Made by a program: the position numbers and the translations under genes. From assembly GCA_964577255.1 (NCBI GenBank), contig CAZNYM010000029.1, positions 1 to 23,081 on the forward strand: 23,081 nt of DNA. Reading direction: 5' to 3'. Source of the DNA: Micavibrio_C sp964577255 (GTDB lineage: Bacteria > Pseudomonadota > Alphaproteobacteria > Micavibrionales > Micavibrionaceae). This document shows, in pieces, positions 7,301-14,749 of this stretch (position 1 is the first letter of the stretch; each line of letters starts with the position of its first letter). Below the pieces are notes generated by a model. That model was not told the DNA's origin, ran no database searches, and saw only the letters and a program-made list of their open reading frames with translations.

Positions 7301-8165
7301 GGTTCTGATCCTCGGGGGTGACGGGGGCCGGGGTAATGTTTTCGGTCAGGGCGCGCAGATAGATCGGGCGGAACAGGCCGTCCTGACGGATTTCGATGAT
7401 GCCCTGCTTGACCAGTTCCAGCCCGGCCGTGAACAGGGACGCAAGCGACGAACGGCCGTAAAGGGCATTGTGGAGCTTTTCCGGCACGAAGCTGCGCAGC
7501 GTGGTCCAGACGCTGTGCGGGCCGTTGCGCGGCAGTTTGCCCAACATGCGAGTCATGCGTTCGACCGCCACTTCCATCGACATCAGATGGAAAACCGGCA
7601 GCGTGTAACCGCTGCTTTCAGCGCGGCGGCGGATGTCGCCATAGGCCTTCAGCACATCGATCAGCGTGATGTCGATCACGTTGTTATAGGTGGTTTTCAG
7701 TCCCTCGGGCATGCCGCGGCGGAAAATCCCCTGCCCCAGCAGCGGGCGCTGGAACAAGGTCTCGGCCGCTTTCTGCATGGCTTCGAGGCGGCGCAGCTGG
7801 AACTGCAGCGCGTCGCTCATGGCCTGGGCGTCGGGTTCGTTGTCGTTCCGGGGGCGCGGCAGCAGCAGGCGCGATTTGAGATAGGCGAGCCACGCCGCCA
7901 TGACGAGGTAATCGGCGGCGATATCGAGCTCAAGCTCCTTCGCCCGGTCAATAAAGGAAAGATACTGGCGCGCCAGCTGCAGGATCGAAATCTTGGTAAG
8001 ATCGACCTTCTGATCCCGCGCCATGGCCAGAAGCACATCGATCGGCCCTTCAAAGCCGTCGATGTTGAGAAGGAACATGTCCGCCTCGTGGAGTCCCTCC
8101 GGCAGGCGGGGCGGATCTTCCTCGAAACGGGCGGCTTGGTCGGTCAGGGCGGCTTCCGCAGTCAT
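7287..8165 (-). CDS. scpA: Segregation and condensation protein ScpA
   Basis: ScpA is the kleisin that bridges the heads of Smc and recruits ScpB. The 292-residue protein begins with a variable 30-residue leader, then the kleisin N-terminal signature FEGPIDVLLAMARDQKVDL (about 38-56) and ISILQLARQYLSFI, the DYLVMAAWLAYLKSRLLLP helix that contacts the Smc neck, and a C-terminal winged helix (about 225-275). ATG 8165 overlaps the nagZ stop (ATGA), and the end overlaps scpB by 14 bases, so nagZ, scpA and scpB are tightly coupled. The smc gene itself is not in the window. Confidence 0.95.
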   Translation of the reverse strand: MTAEAALTDQAARFEEDPPRLPEGLHEADMFLLNIDGFEGPIDVLLAMARDQKVDLTKISILQLARQYLSFIDRAKELELDIAADYLVMAAWLAYLKSRLLLPRPRNDNEPDAQAMSDALQFQLRRLEAMQKAAETLFQRPLLGQGIFRRGMPEGLKTTYNNVIDITLIDVLKAYGDIRRRAESSGYTLPVFHLMSMEVAVERMTRMLGKLPRNGPHSVWTTLRSFVPEKLHNALYGRSSLASLFTAGLELVKQGIIEIRQDGLFRPIYLRALTENITPAPVTPEDQNHGSN

Positions 8166-9178
8166 GTGATTCCCTTGAAATACGAGATGGAGAGGTTATA
8201 GCGCCGGACCCCCTCCTCTGTCATCCTTTGCGTGCGGGCGGCGATATCCTTCATGGCCGCCAGGTCGCCGTCGCAATGCAGGGCGGCATCGCAGCCGGCG
8301 CGCAGAACGGCATCGACCCGCCGGGCCGGGGCGCCGAACACCGACAGGGCCCCCATACCGACGTCGTCGCTTAGTAAAAACCCTTTAAAACCAATGATTT
8401 GCCTGATTATGTCCCAGACCACCCGCCGCGAGGCGCTGGCCGGCAGCCGGGGATCGAGGGCCGTGTATATGACATGCGCCACCATGCCCCAGACCGCGCC
8501 CGAAACCGCTTTTCCGAGCAGCTGACGGTAGGGGATAAAATCGGCTTCGGCCAGGTCGTCGAGCGCCGCTTCGACCCGGGGCAGCTCCTTGTGCGAATCA
8601 GACGCCGCCCGCCCCTGGCCCGGCATGTGCTTGACCACCGGGATGATGCCCGCACCCGCGTAGGTTTCGCAGGCAAGCGCCCCGAGTGCCGCGACGATTT
8701 CGGGCTTGGAGGAAAAAGCGCGGTCGCCGATGGCGGGATCGGTTTCGGGGAACATGATATCAAGAACCGGCGCGCAGTTGACGTTGATCCCGAGCGCCGT
8801 CAGATCGCGCGCTATCGCCGAAGTCGCATCGATCAGCGCCTTGCGGCCCTTGGAGAAATCGGAGGTGAAACGGTCGCCCAGCGTCTGCGCCGCCGGCTGC
8901 TGCGTCCATTGCGGCGGCTTGAGGCGCTGCACCCTTCCGCCTTCCTGATCGATCAGGATGGGAACGGCGCGGCCCGCGTTGTCCTGAAGGGACGATACGA
9001 GTTTTTTGATCTGTTCAGGCGCCGTGCAGTTACGGGCAAAAAGGATGTAACCGAGGGGATCGATCTCGCGGAACAATGCTTTTTCATCAGTGGACAGCGC
9101 ATCGCCCGCGATCCCGAATATGACGGGCAGCGGCGGTTTTTTCTCGTCAAGCAGCGAAAGATCAGCGGCGGACGACAA
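8162..9178 (-). CDS. nagZ: Beta-N-acetylhexosaminidase NagZ (GH3)
   Basis: NagZ removes terminal GlcNAc from muropeptides in the cytoplasm during peptidoglycan recycling. The frame is open far upstream, but NagZ-like sequence begins only near 9150. I choose TTG 9178, which follows a GGGGGG purine run 5 bases upstream and yields 338 residues, the usual family length. It overlaps the SPOR gene end by 17 bases. Visible motifs are PLGYILFARN (41-50), the substrate-binding LIDQEGGRVQRL (75-86), KHMPGQG (183-189), the GH3 catalytic dyad Asp194/His196 in SDSH, and the nucleophile Asp271 in LSDDVGM. The usual KHxPGHG reads PGQG here; the dyad and nucleophile remain, so the enzyme should be active. 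The NagZ product feeds the pathway of the AmgK-like kinase at 15588-16694. Confidence 0.92.
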   Translation of the reverse strand: MSSAADLSLLDEKKPPLPVIFGIAGDALSTDEKALFREIDPLGYILFARNCTAPEQIKKLVSSLQDNAGRAVPILIDQEGGRVQRLKPPQWTQQPAAQTLGDRFTSDFSKGRKALIDATSAIARDLTALGINVNCAPVLDIMFPETDPAIGDRAFSSKPEIVAALGALACETYAGAGIIPVVKHMPGQGRAASDSHKELPRVEAALDDLAEADFIPYRQLLGKAVSGAVWGMVAHVIYTALDPRLPASASRRVVWDIIRQIIGFKGFLLSDDVGMGALSVFGAPARRVDAVLRAGCDAALHCDGDLAAMKDIAARTQRMTEEGVRRYNLSISYFKGIT

Positions 9179-10124
9179 GGCAGCCCCCCGGCTTGCGTGC
9201 CGTGATGGCCTGGCAGAGGGTTTTGGCTTCCGCTTCCGCCAGCGGACCGCCCTGGATGCGGTAGAAAACGCCTTTGTCGCCGAGGTCGGCTTCCTGCACG
9301 CGGAAATCCATGCCGGACAGCTCGCCGTTCTGGGACTGGAATTTTTTCCATTCGCCCGCGGCGGCGTCGCGGCTCTTGACGCTGCCGAGCTGGACGAAGA
9401 AACCGCCTTCCGATGCTTTCTTCTCGGGAACGTCCCCGGCGGCGGGCGCGGTCTGGTTAAGCTTTTCGGGCGTAACGGCGGTCGCAGGCGCGGCGGCGGC
9501 CGCTGCCGGCGTTTCTTCGCGCGCCGGACGCGGCGCGGGCACGAGGCGGGAGGCAGGATCGGCCATATCCTCCGCCGGAATTTCTTCCGGCGCGGCGGTG
9601 GTGCCGATGGCGGCACCTGTGCTGTCGATGAAGCGCGACGCGGCCGGCGCGGGCGCGGCAGCGGCAATTTTTTCTTCCACCACCGGTTCTTCAGCAGCGG
9701 CAACGGGCGCGGGCACTTCTTCGGGCTTCACGCCGGCGAAGGCCTGTTCGCGCGAAACCGGCTGCTCGGGCGGGGGGAGAAGGTTCTCAACCCGCTTTTC
9801 CGGCTCGGCCGAGGCGCCGCGCAGGGTGTTGAAGATCGTGCTTTCGCGGTGGGGAACCGGCATGCCGCCCGGTTCCTCGGGCGCGGTGCGGTAAGGCGTG
9901 GCGTCGGCGCGGATCACGGGGCTGTTCATCATGTCGCGCTGGGCGGACTCGCGCGGATAAGCGTACCAGATCACGCCCCCCAGCACGGCAACCAGCGCCG
10001 CGAGCGTGCCGAGCGCAAGGCCGGGACGGCGCACGCCGTAGCGCCGCCGCAGATCGAAAGACTTCACGATCTGATTGACGTTGCTGCCAAAACCGGGGTC
10101 GTCGAATTCGTCACGGTACTGCAT
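9162..10124 (-). CDS. SPOR-domain inner-membrane protein
   Basis: This 320-residue protein has a short cytoplasmic N terminus, one membrane helix (about 35-55), a long Ala/Pro/Glu-rich linker (about 60-235) and a C-terminal SPOR domain (about 240-320). The latter starts with the FFVQLGSVKSRDAA strand-helix and contains FYRIQGGPL. SPOR domains bind denuded glycan strands at the division septum, so a role in cell division or septal wall remodelling is likely. The linker would span the periplasm. ATG 10124 is preceded by AGGA about 7 bases upstream. A 6-bp GC hairpin (10137-10153) lies immediately upstream. The gene follows dgt at a 70-base gap and overlaps nagZ. Confidence 0.9.
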   Translation of the reverse strand: MQYRDEFDDPGFGSNVNQIVKSFDLRRRYGVRRPGLALGTLAALVAVLGGVIWYAYPRESAQRDMMNSPVIRADATPYRTAPEEPGGMPVPHRESTIFNTLRGASAEPEKRVENLLPPPEQPVSREQAFAGVKPEEVPAPVAAAEEPVVEEKIAAAAPAPAASRFIDSTGAAIGTTAAPEEIPAEDMADPASRLVPAPRPAREETPAAAAAAPATAVTPEKLNQTAPAAGDVPEKKASEGGFFVQLGSVKSRDAAAGEWKKFQSQNGELSGMDFRVQEADLGDKGVFYRIQGGPLAEAEAKTLCQAITARKPGGCLVVRR

Positions 10125-10136
10125 ATGAAAATCCTA

Positions 10137-10153
10137 GGGCGGAAGCGCCGCCC
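10137..10153 (-). promoter_or_regulatory. Hairpin in the leader of the SPOR gene
   Basis: On the minus strand GGGCGG and CCGCCC form a perfect 6-bp stem with a 5-base loop, followed by TAGGATTTTC and the SPOR ATG. It could act as a weak terminator or attenuator between dgt and the downstream genes, or shield the AGGA ribosome site. The short T-run makes strong termination doubtful. Confidence 0.35.
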
Positions 10154-10194
10154 GGGCAATCGGGCAAGCAAAGTTAACCACAGGAGAAAAGAGA

Positions 10195-11412
10195 TTACCG
10201 CAAATCTTCGTACAGGCCAAACAGCCTTTCGTGCTCTTTCACAGCGAAGCGGTCGGTCATGCCGGCGATGTAATCCGCCACCACCCGGGCCTGGGCGCGG
10301 CGGTTGCCGCCGCCCTGCTCGGCCGCGGCGAGCTGCCAGGATTCGGGCAGCAGATCGGGCTGGGCGGTGAAGGCTTCGTAGAGGTCGCGCACGATGCGGC
10401 TGGCCTTCAGGCGCACGCGGTTGACCTTGTAGTGACGGTACATGCGCTGGCGCAAAAAGTTGCGCAGCTCCTCGACCGCCTGATGCATCTCACCCGAGAA
10501 CCCGACCGTGGCGGTCCGGGCGTTGCGGATGTCGTCGGGCGCCTGGGGCGCCAGACGCGAAAGACGCGCAGCGGTTTCCTGCAGCACGTCGGTGACCATG
10601 GCGCCGATCATCTCGCGCACGGTTTCGCAGATGAAATAATGCTCCTCGAGCGCGCCGTACTGATCGCGGACGTTCTTCATCACTTCCTGCAGCAGCGGCA
10701 CGGCTTCGATATCCTGCAGGGTAAAAAGTCCGGCGCGCAGTCCGTCCTCGACATCGTGGTTGTTGTAAGCGATGTCGTCCGCGATCGCCGCCACCTGGGC
10801 TTCGATCGAGGCAAAAGTGCGCAGGCGCAGGTCGGTCACGGCCTGGACCGCGCGCAGCGTCTCGGGCAGCGGGCCGGTGATGGGGCCGTTATGCTTGACG
10901 ATCCCCTCCAGGCTCTCCCAGGTCATGTTGAGGCCCGCCCAGCGCGGATATTTGCGCTCGAGCAGCGTGACCACGCGCAGCGACTGGTCGTTATGGTCGA
11001 ACCCGCCGACATCGCGCATGCATTCGTTGAGCACATCCTCGCCGGTGTGGGCGAAGGGCGTGTGGCCGAGATCGTGCGTAAGCGCCACGGTTTCGGCGAG
11101 ATCCTCGTTGATCATCAACGCACGCGCGAGCGTGCGGGCGATCTGGGCCACCTCGAGCGTATGCGTGAGGCGCGTGCGGTAATGGTCGCCCTCGTGATAG
11201 ACGAACACCTGCGTCTTGTATTTAAGGCGGCGGAAGGCGGTGGCGTGGATCACCCGGTCGCGGTCGCGCTGAAAACAGGTGCGGTAACGGCTTTCCGGTT
11301 CGGCGTGCAGGCGCCCGGCACTGTCTTCGGGCCGCTGGGCGAAGGGCGCGAGCGGCAGGGCGCAGTAATTGTAATCAGTCTGCCGGTTGGCGGCGGTCGG
11401 CGCGGCGGGCAT
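10195..11412 (-). CDS. dgt: Deoxyguanosinetriphosphate triphosphohydrolase-like protein (dGTPase)
   Basis: This HD-domain phosphohydrolase family converts dNTPs, typically dGTP, to the nucleoside and triphosphate, adjusting DNA precursor pools. The 405-residue protein has the metal-binding residues His84 (RLTHTLEV), His113-Asp114 (LTHDLGHTPFAH) and the later Asp in DDIAYNNHD. It also has the family N-terminal block DRDRVIHATAFRRL. ATG 11412 is chosen over an earlier in-frame start at 11469 because AAGGAG stands 7 bases before it and the promoter overlaps the earlier start region. It is the first gene of the long minus-strand run and diverges from the Fe-S carrier gene. The length matches the shorter, non-E. 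coli Dgt type. Confidence 0.95.
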   Translation of the reverse strand: MPAAPTAANRQTDYNYCALPLAPFAQRPEDSAGRLHAEPESRYRTCFQRDRDRVIHATAFRRLKYKTQVFVYHEGDHYRTRLTHTLEVAQIARTLARALMINEDLAETVALTHDLGHTPFAHTGEDVLNECMRDVGGFDHNDQSLRVVTLLERKYPRWAGLNMTWESLEGIVKHNGPITGPLPETLRAVQAVTDLRLRTFASIEAQVAAIADDIAYNNHDVEDGLRAGLFTLQDIEAVPLLQEVMKNVRDQYGALEEHYFICETVREMIGAMVTDVLQETAARLSRLAPQAPDDIRNARTATVGFSGEMHQAVEELRNFLRQRMYRHYKVNRVRLKASRIVRDLYEAFTAQPDLLPESWQLAAAEQGGGNRRAQARVVADYIAGMTDRFAVKEHERLFGLYEDLR

Positions 11413-11440
11413 GGCCTGGCTCCTTGTTCTGAACAGCGCC

Positions 11441-11469
11441 AGCATAGCCCCCCGCCCGCGCCAAAACAA
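11441..11469 (-). promoter_or_regulatory. Promoter for dgt and the downstream operon
   Basis: Read on the minus strand, TTGTTT (11469-11464) and TATGCT (11446-11441) are spaced by 17 bases. The predicted transcription start is near 11434, giving a short leader that contains AAGGAG before ATG 11412. Confidence 0.4.
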
Positions 11470-11493
11470 CCCGGCGCTATATCCTGCCTTGCC

Positions 11494-11522
11494 TTGAAAC
11501 GGCGAGGGAAATCACCCATATT
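11494..11522 (+). promoter_or_regulatory. Promoter of the Fe-S carrier gene, possibly leaderless
   Basis: TTGAAA (11494-11499) and CATATT (11517-11522) are separated by 17 bases. The -10 element ends only 6 bases before ATG 11529, so transcription would begin at or next to the start codon. No Shine-Dalgarno sequence precedes the ATG at normal spacing, which fits a leaderless message. Confidence 0.4.
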
Positions 11523-11528
11523 CCTGAC

Positions 11529-11864
11529 ATGGACGACCCTGCCCGCATCACACTGGACTCAAGCGCCGCCGCCCGCATCGAAGAATTGCGCGGCCCGGCT
11601 TCCGGGCGCTACCTGCGCCTGGCAGTGGAAGGCGGCGGCTGCGCCGGGTTTCAGTACAGCTGGGATTTTGACGATAAATTCGATGCCGCGGACGACATCC
11701 TGATCGACGACCTGCTGCTGATCGACAAGGCCTCACGCGCGCTGCTGACAGGGGCCGTCATCCGTTACGCCGGGAATGAGATCGAAGGCGGGCGCTTCGT
11801 GATCGACAACCCGAACGCGGAATCAAGCTGCGGCTGCGGTTCATCGTTCTCGGTCTCTTCATGA
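11529..11864 (+). CDS. erpA: A-type iron-sulfur cluster carrier (ErpA/IscA family)
   Basis: A-type carriers receive Fe-S clusters and pass them to apo-enzymes. This 111-residue protein has the three invariant cysteines: Cys38 in GGGCAGFQY, and Cys101 and Cys103 in the C-terminal SSCGCGSSF. It also has the typical IDNPNA block before them. ErpA versus IscA cannot be separated by eye; the symbol is the better guess from the stand-alone context without isc or suf genes. It starts at ATG 11529 with no clear ribosome-binding site and is divergent from dgt. Its stop overlaps the exonuclease III start (ATGA, 11861-11864), making a two-gene operon. Confidence 0.9.
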   Translation: MDDPARITLDSSAAARIEELRGPASGRYLRLAVEGGGCAGFQYSWDFDDKFDAADDILIDDLLLIDKASRALLTGAVIRYAGNEIEGGRFVIDNPNAESSCGCGSSFSVSS

Positions 11865-12628
11865 AAATCGCCACCTGGAACGTCAATTCGATCAAGGCCA
11901 GGCAGGAGCATGCCCTGCGCTGGGCCGGGGAGAAAAAGCCTGAAATCATCCTGCTGCAGGAACTCAAGGGGCTTGAATTTCCCACCGCGCCGTTCGAGGC
12001 GCTGGGGTATAAAATCGAAACCGTGCCGCAGAAGACCTATAACGGCGTGGCCGTGCTTGCGCGCGCGCCGGTGAAGGTGGTGGCCCGTGCCCTGCCGGGT
12101 GACGATAGCGACGAGCAGGCGCGTTACATGGAGGTCGAATATCAGGGCGTGCGGATCATCAATATCTACGCCCCCAACGGCAACCCGGTCGAGAGCGAGA
12201 AATTCCCTTACAAACTTTCCTGGCTGGCGCGGCTGGAGAAGCGCCTGGCGCAGCTGCGCGAAGAGCGGGTCGATACGCTGGTAGCGGGCGACTTCAATAT
12301 CATTCCCGAAGCCGCCGATTGCTACGACCCCCGGGCATGGAAGGAAGACGCCCTGTTCCGCCCCGAAAGCCGGGGGTGGTTCCGGCGCTTCCAGCATCTG
12401 GGCTATACCGACGCCCTGCGCGTGCACAGTACCGGCCCGGACGCCTATACCTACTGGGATTACCAGGGGGGGGCCTGGCCCGCCGGCAAGGGCATCCGGA
12501 TCGACCACATCCTCCTCTCCCCGCGCCTGGCCGACCGGCTGGTATCCTGCGCCGTCGATCGCGGGCCCCGGGGCTGGGACAAGGCCTCCGACCATACCCC
12601 TGTTGTGGCTGAATTATCGGCCGCCTGA
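11861..12628 (+). CDS. xth: Exodeoxyribonuclease III (AP endonuclease)
   Basis: ExoIII cuts DNA 5' to abasic sites and degrades duplex DNA 3' to 5' in base-excision repair. The 255-residue protein has the full EEP-fold set: Asn7 (WNVNSIKAR), Glu34 (LLQELK), Tyr103 (NIYAPNG), Asp144 and Asn146 (GDFNIIPE), Asp215-His216 (GIRIDHILLS), and the catalytic Asp244-His245 (SDHTPV). The usual LQETK box reads LQELK, a mild change that leaves the metal ligand. The start overlaps the Fe-S carrier stop, so the two are translationally coupled. T-rich sequence follows the stop. Confidence 0.96.
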   Translation: MKIATWNVNSIKARQEHALRWAGEKKPEIILLQELKGLEFPTAPFEALGYKIETVPQKTYNGVAVLARAPVKVVARALPGDDSDEQARYMEVEYQGVRIINIYAPNGNPVESEKFPYKLSWLARLEKRLAQLREERVDTLVAGDFNIIPEAADCYDPRAWKEDALFRPESRGWFRRFQHLGYTDALRVHSTGPDAYTYWDYQGGAWPAGKGIRIDHILLSPRLADRLVSCAVDRGPRGWDKASDHTPVVAELSAA

Positions 12629-12646
12629 TTTTTTGCTCTTTTTTTT
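12607..12646 (+). terminator. Weak intrinsic terminator at the end of xth
   Basis: GGCTG (12607-12611) can pair with CGGCC (12618-12622), with one G-T pair and a 6-base loop. T-tracts follow at 12629-12634 and 12639-12646. The stem is short and lies inside the last codons of xth, so the call is tentative. Confidence 0.35.
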
Positions 12647-12712
12647 CTTGGCAGCGCAACAAGACAGGCGTAGCGTTGTAAAAAACAAGAATAAAAACAG
12701 GGAATCGTTAGC

Positions 12713-13717
12713 ATGGGCTTCCGGTCTTTTTTCAGTAAAACAGCAGCCGCCGCAACACTGGCGGCTGGTATTACAGCAACACCGGTCGGAGCTGCTCCTG
12801 ACTCCGTTGTAACAAGAGACCGCTCCGCCTTGGAGAATAACCCGGCATGCCTTTCTCTGCAGTACCAGCAGAAAGCCGGATATAGCGCGCAGATGCAATC
12901 CCTGCGCGGCATGGTGGAGATGCTGGAATCCGAGCCTTTGTTCGGCCGCCATATCGTTGCCGCCCTGCGCGAGCGCGACACGCTTGTCTGCCTGGCAGAC
13001 AAAAGCGAGTTACGGTCTGCCCACGGTCTGTTCGTCAGCGATACCGGCGCGCTGCTGTTAAACGACGGCAAAAGCCCCGCCGAGCGCTTTGTGGCCTTGA
13101 TCCATGAGGGCCGCCATGCGCAGCTTGACGCCCACGGCGTTATTCGCAGCGTCAACACGACCGTCGGCGAAGAGACAAAATTGAGTTTCGCCATGGAGGC
13201 GGACGCGCAGGCGGTTGCCGTGCGCGTGGCTTGGGAATTGAAAAAACAGGGACAGCCCGCCGCGTGGATTGTACTGAGGAACACGACGCATTACAGTGAC
13301 GTCGCCCAATCTTTCGAGGACGACATCCTGGCCGGACACGACGAAGACACGGCGACCAAAAACGCCTTCAAGCAATGGTATACATCGGAGTGGCGCCTTG
13401 CCACGCACGCGCGCCTGCTCAAAAATTACCGGGAAGCAACCGCGGACATGCGTGCCGCTTTGCCTTTTCAGGAATCTTTAGGCGACGAGCCGTTTCAGTT
13501 TTTCTGCCGGCCGCTCCCAGGTTCCGACCTCGAGGCCACGCAGGCGCCCTGCCTGAAGGCCGCCGAACACGGAATTGCTATAATGAACTGGTCCCGGCAG
13601 GCTTCCCTGGCGGAAGGAAAGCTGGACAGCTGGGGGATGCAATCCGACAAACCGGCGCCCCCACTCCTTGAGGAAAAACCCAAGTCAACCGCGCCCGCCC
13701 TGAAGGCCTGGCGGTAA
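12713..13717 (+). CDS. Putative secreted zinc metallopeptidase (HExxH), 334 aa
   Basis: The protein has a signal peptide (hydrophobic core about 10-22, cleavage near 27-28 after Val-Gly-Ala or Ala). The mature part has a zinc-protease motif HEGRH (His131, Glu132, His135), followed 27 residues later by MEADAQA, whose Glu162 could be the third zinc ligand as in gluzincins. The arrangement LIHEGRHAQLDAHG...MEADAQA resembles putative metallopeptidase domains of unknown function (DUF6782-like; from memory, not searched). Four cysteines could make disulfides (Cys46, Cys93 and two near the C terminus). A Trp-rich segment (around residues 223-228) and a Pro/Lys-rich tail follow. AGGGAA stands about 9 bases before ATG 12713. 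It is followed by two lipoprotein genes on the same strand after a 147-base gap with hairpins. The substrate is unknown. Confidence 0.75.
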   Translation: MGFRSFFSKTAAAATLAAGITATPVGAAPDSVVTRDRSALENNPACLSLQYQQKAGYSAQMQSLRGMVEMLESEPLFGRHIVAALRERDTLVCLADKSELRSAHGLFVSDTGALLLNDGKSPAERFVALIHEGRHAQLDAHGVIRSVNTTVGEETKLSFAMEADAQAVAVRVAWELKKQGQPAAWIVLRNTTHYSDVAQSFEDDILAGHDEDTATKNAFKQWYTSEWRLATHARLLKNYREATADMRAALPFQESLGDEPFQFFCRPLPGSDLEATQAPCLKAAEHGIAIMNWSRQASLAEGKLDSWGMQSDKPAPPLLEEKPKSTAPALKAWR

Positions 13718-13739
13718 AATCGCCTGTTATTCCAGAGAT

Positions 13740-13766
13740 ATATTCTGATTCTGTAATCCAGAATAT
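13740..13766. repeat. AT-rich inverted repeat after the metallopeptidase gene
   Basis: ATATTCTG (13740-13747) and CAGAATAT (13759-13766) are perfect 8-base complements around an 11-base loop. No T-tract follows, so this is a poor terminator. It could be an operator or an mRNA 3'-end stem. Confidence 0.4.
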
Positions 13767-13782
13767 TGGCAAAGTAATTTCC

Positions 13783-13812
13783 CGATTTGCCCGTGATTCC
13801 CCCGGGCAATCG
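13783..13812 (+). repeat. GC-rich hairpin upstream of the first lipoprotein gene
   Basis: CGATTTGCCCG (13783-13793) pairs with CGGGCAATCG (13803-13812) if one T is bulged, leaving a 9-base loop. It ends 52 bases before ATG 13865. It may be a weak terminator of the metallopeptidase transcript or a leader structure; no T-run is present. Confidence 0.4.
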
Positions 13813-13864
13813 TGTTAGAGTTCCGCTCCATAAAAATCCTCAAGCTTCCCGGGCGGGTAACATT

Positions 13865-14749
13865 ATGGCGATCACACTTCGGTTTCGTTCCCTTTGTTTC
13901 ACGGCATTCGCCGTGCTGTGCGCCGTCGGCCTGAGCGGCTGCTACCTGCCGACGCTCTCGATGAAGCGCGACACCGCCACGCGCCTGGCCGCACCTTCGT
14001 TCATGCTGGAGCGGCAAATTGCGACCGATCCCTACCTGATCACCGTTTATGAACGCACTTCGCGCCGCAAGGGCGGTGAAGCCACGGTTTATATCGAGGG
14101 CGGCCCGATCGTGTGGAACGACCTGATGAAGGAGCGCGAAGCCGCCACGCCGCAAAACCCGGTGGCCCTGCACATGGCGACGCGCGACAAAGCGGAAAGC
14201 CTGATCTACATGGCCCGCCCCTGCCAGTACACCACGCACACCGACGGGACGGCGTGCGAGCGCACCGAATGGACCACGGGCCGCTTCAGCCTTGAAGCCC
14301 TGCGTTCCATGAACGCGGCGCTTGACAACATCAAGAAGGAATACGGCTTCACCGGCTTCAATCTGGTCGGTTATGCCGATGGCGCGGGCATCGCCGTGCA
14401 CATGGCCGCTTCGCGCCGCGACATCCTGAGCCTGCGCACGGTCGCGGGCGTGATCGACACCGATGTGTTCGCACAGACCTACAACCCCGAGCAATATGAA
14501 GTGTTTGTCGACCGCAGCTCGCAGAACCCCGCCATGCACGCCGCCGCGCTTTCTAACCTGCCGCAGCATCACTTCGTCGGCGAATGGGATCATTATGTCG
14601 GGCCTGAAATGGCGCAGAATTTCCGCTATGCCGCCGGCAACTCACGCTGCGTGCGCGTTAGCGAGGTGAAGGCCGTCAACACCGACAAGGGCTGGGTCAA
14701 CCGCTGGCCCGACCTGCTGAAACAGCCGTTGGATTGCCGCGCTGACTAG
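13865..14749 (+). CDS. Lipoprotein with degenerate alpha/beta-hydrolase domain (likely pseudoenzyme)
   Basis: ATG 13865 gives a classic lipoprotein signal: basic start, hydrophobic core, lipobox LSGC with Cys26. Tyr at +2 predicts the outer membrane. An earlier in-frame start (13787) would put 26 hydrophilic residues before the signal and is rejected. The remaining 268 residues match the next gene along their length: VYIEGG/VYIEGD, the ARPCQY motif with Cys120 and a second Cys131, GF-L-G, LRTVAG, LPQHHF, and a C-terminal Cys262/Cys291 pair. At the nucleophile elbow the paralog has GFSGG, but this protein has GYADG, so Ser is replaced by Ala171. The catalytic His region GHNDGW reads NTDKGW here, so His is replaced (Thr273 in a gapless alignment). 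Asp242 remains. It is therefore probably non-catalytic, and may be a binding or partner protein. Confidence 0.82.
   Translation: MAITLRFRSLCFTAFAVLCAVGLSGCYLPTLSMKRDTATRLAAPSFMLERQIATDPYLITVYERTSRRKGGEATVYIEGGPIVWNDLMKEREAATPQNPVALHMATRDKAESLIYMARPCQYTTHTDGTACERTEWTTGRFSLEALRSMNAALDNIKKEYGFTGFNLVGYADGAGIAVHMAASRRDILSLRTVAGVIDTDVFAQTYNPEQYEVFVDRSSQNPAMHAAALSNLPQHHFVGEWDHYVGPEMAQNFRYAAGNSRCVRVSEVKAVNTDKGWVNRWPDLLKQPLDCRAD

Noticed and set aside
9179..9703. Long in-frame N-terminal extension of nagZ giving a 513-residue protein
   Set aside because: It is antisense-free but lies over the SPOR gene in another frame, and the translation is Arg/Pro/Ser-rich with no family similarity. The NagZ homology begins near 9150, so TTG 9178 is a better start.
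9480..9760. Repetitive GCG/GCC-rich sequence that looks like a repeat array
   Set aside because: It encodes the Ala/Pro/Glu-rich linker of the SPOR protein; there is no regular unit, so it is neither a CRISPR nor a tandem repeat.
9090..10370. 426-codon open frame on the plus strand
   Set aside because: It lies opposite nagZ, the SPOR gene and the end of dgt; its Gly/Arg/Phe-rich translation matches no family.
10231..11703. 490-codon open frame on the plus strand
   Set aside because: It is antisense to dgt and runs into the Fe-S carrier gene in a wrong frame.
10151..13812. The 12-mer CCCGGGCAATCG occurs at 10151-10162 and 13801-13812, both in gaps before envelope genes
   Set aside because: In 23 kb of GC-rich DNA, several 12-base repeats are expected by chance, and the copies are in different strand contexts relative to the genes they precede.
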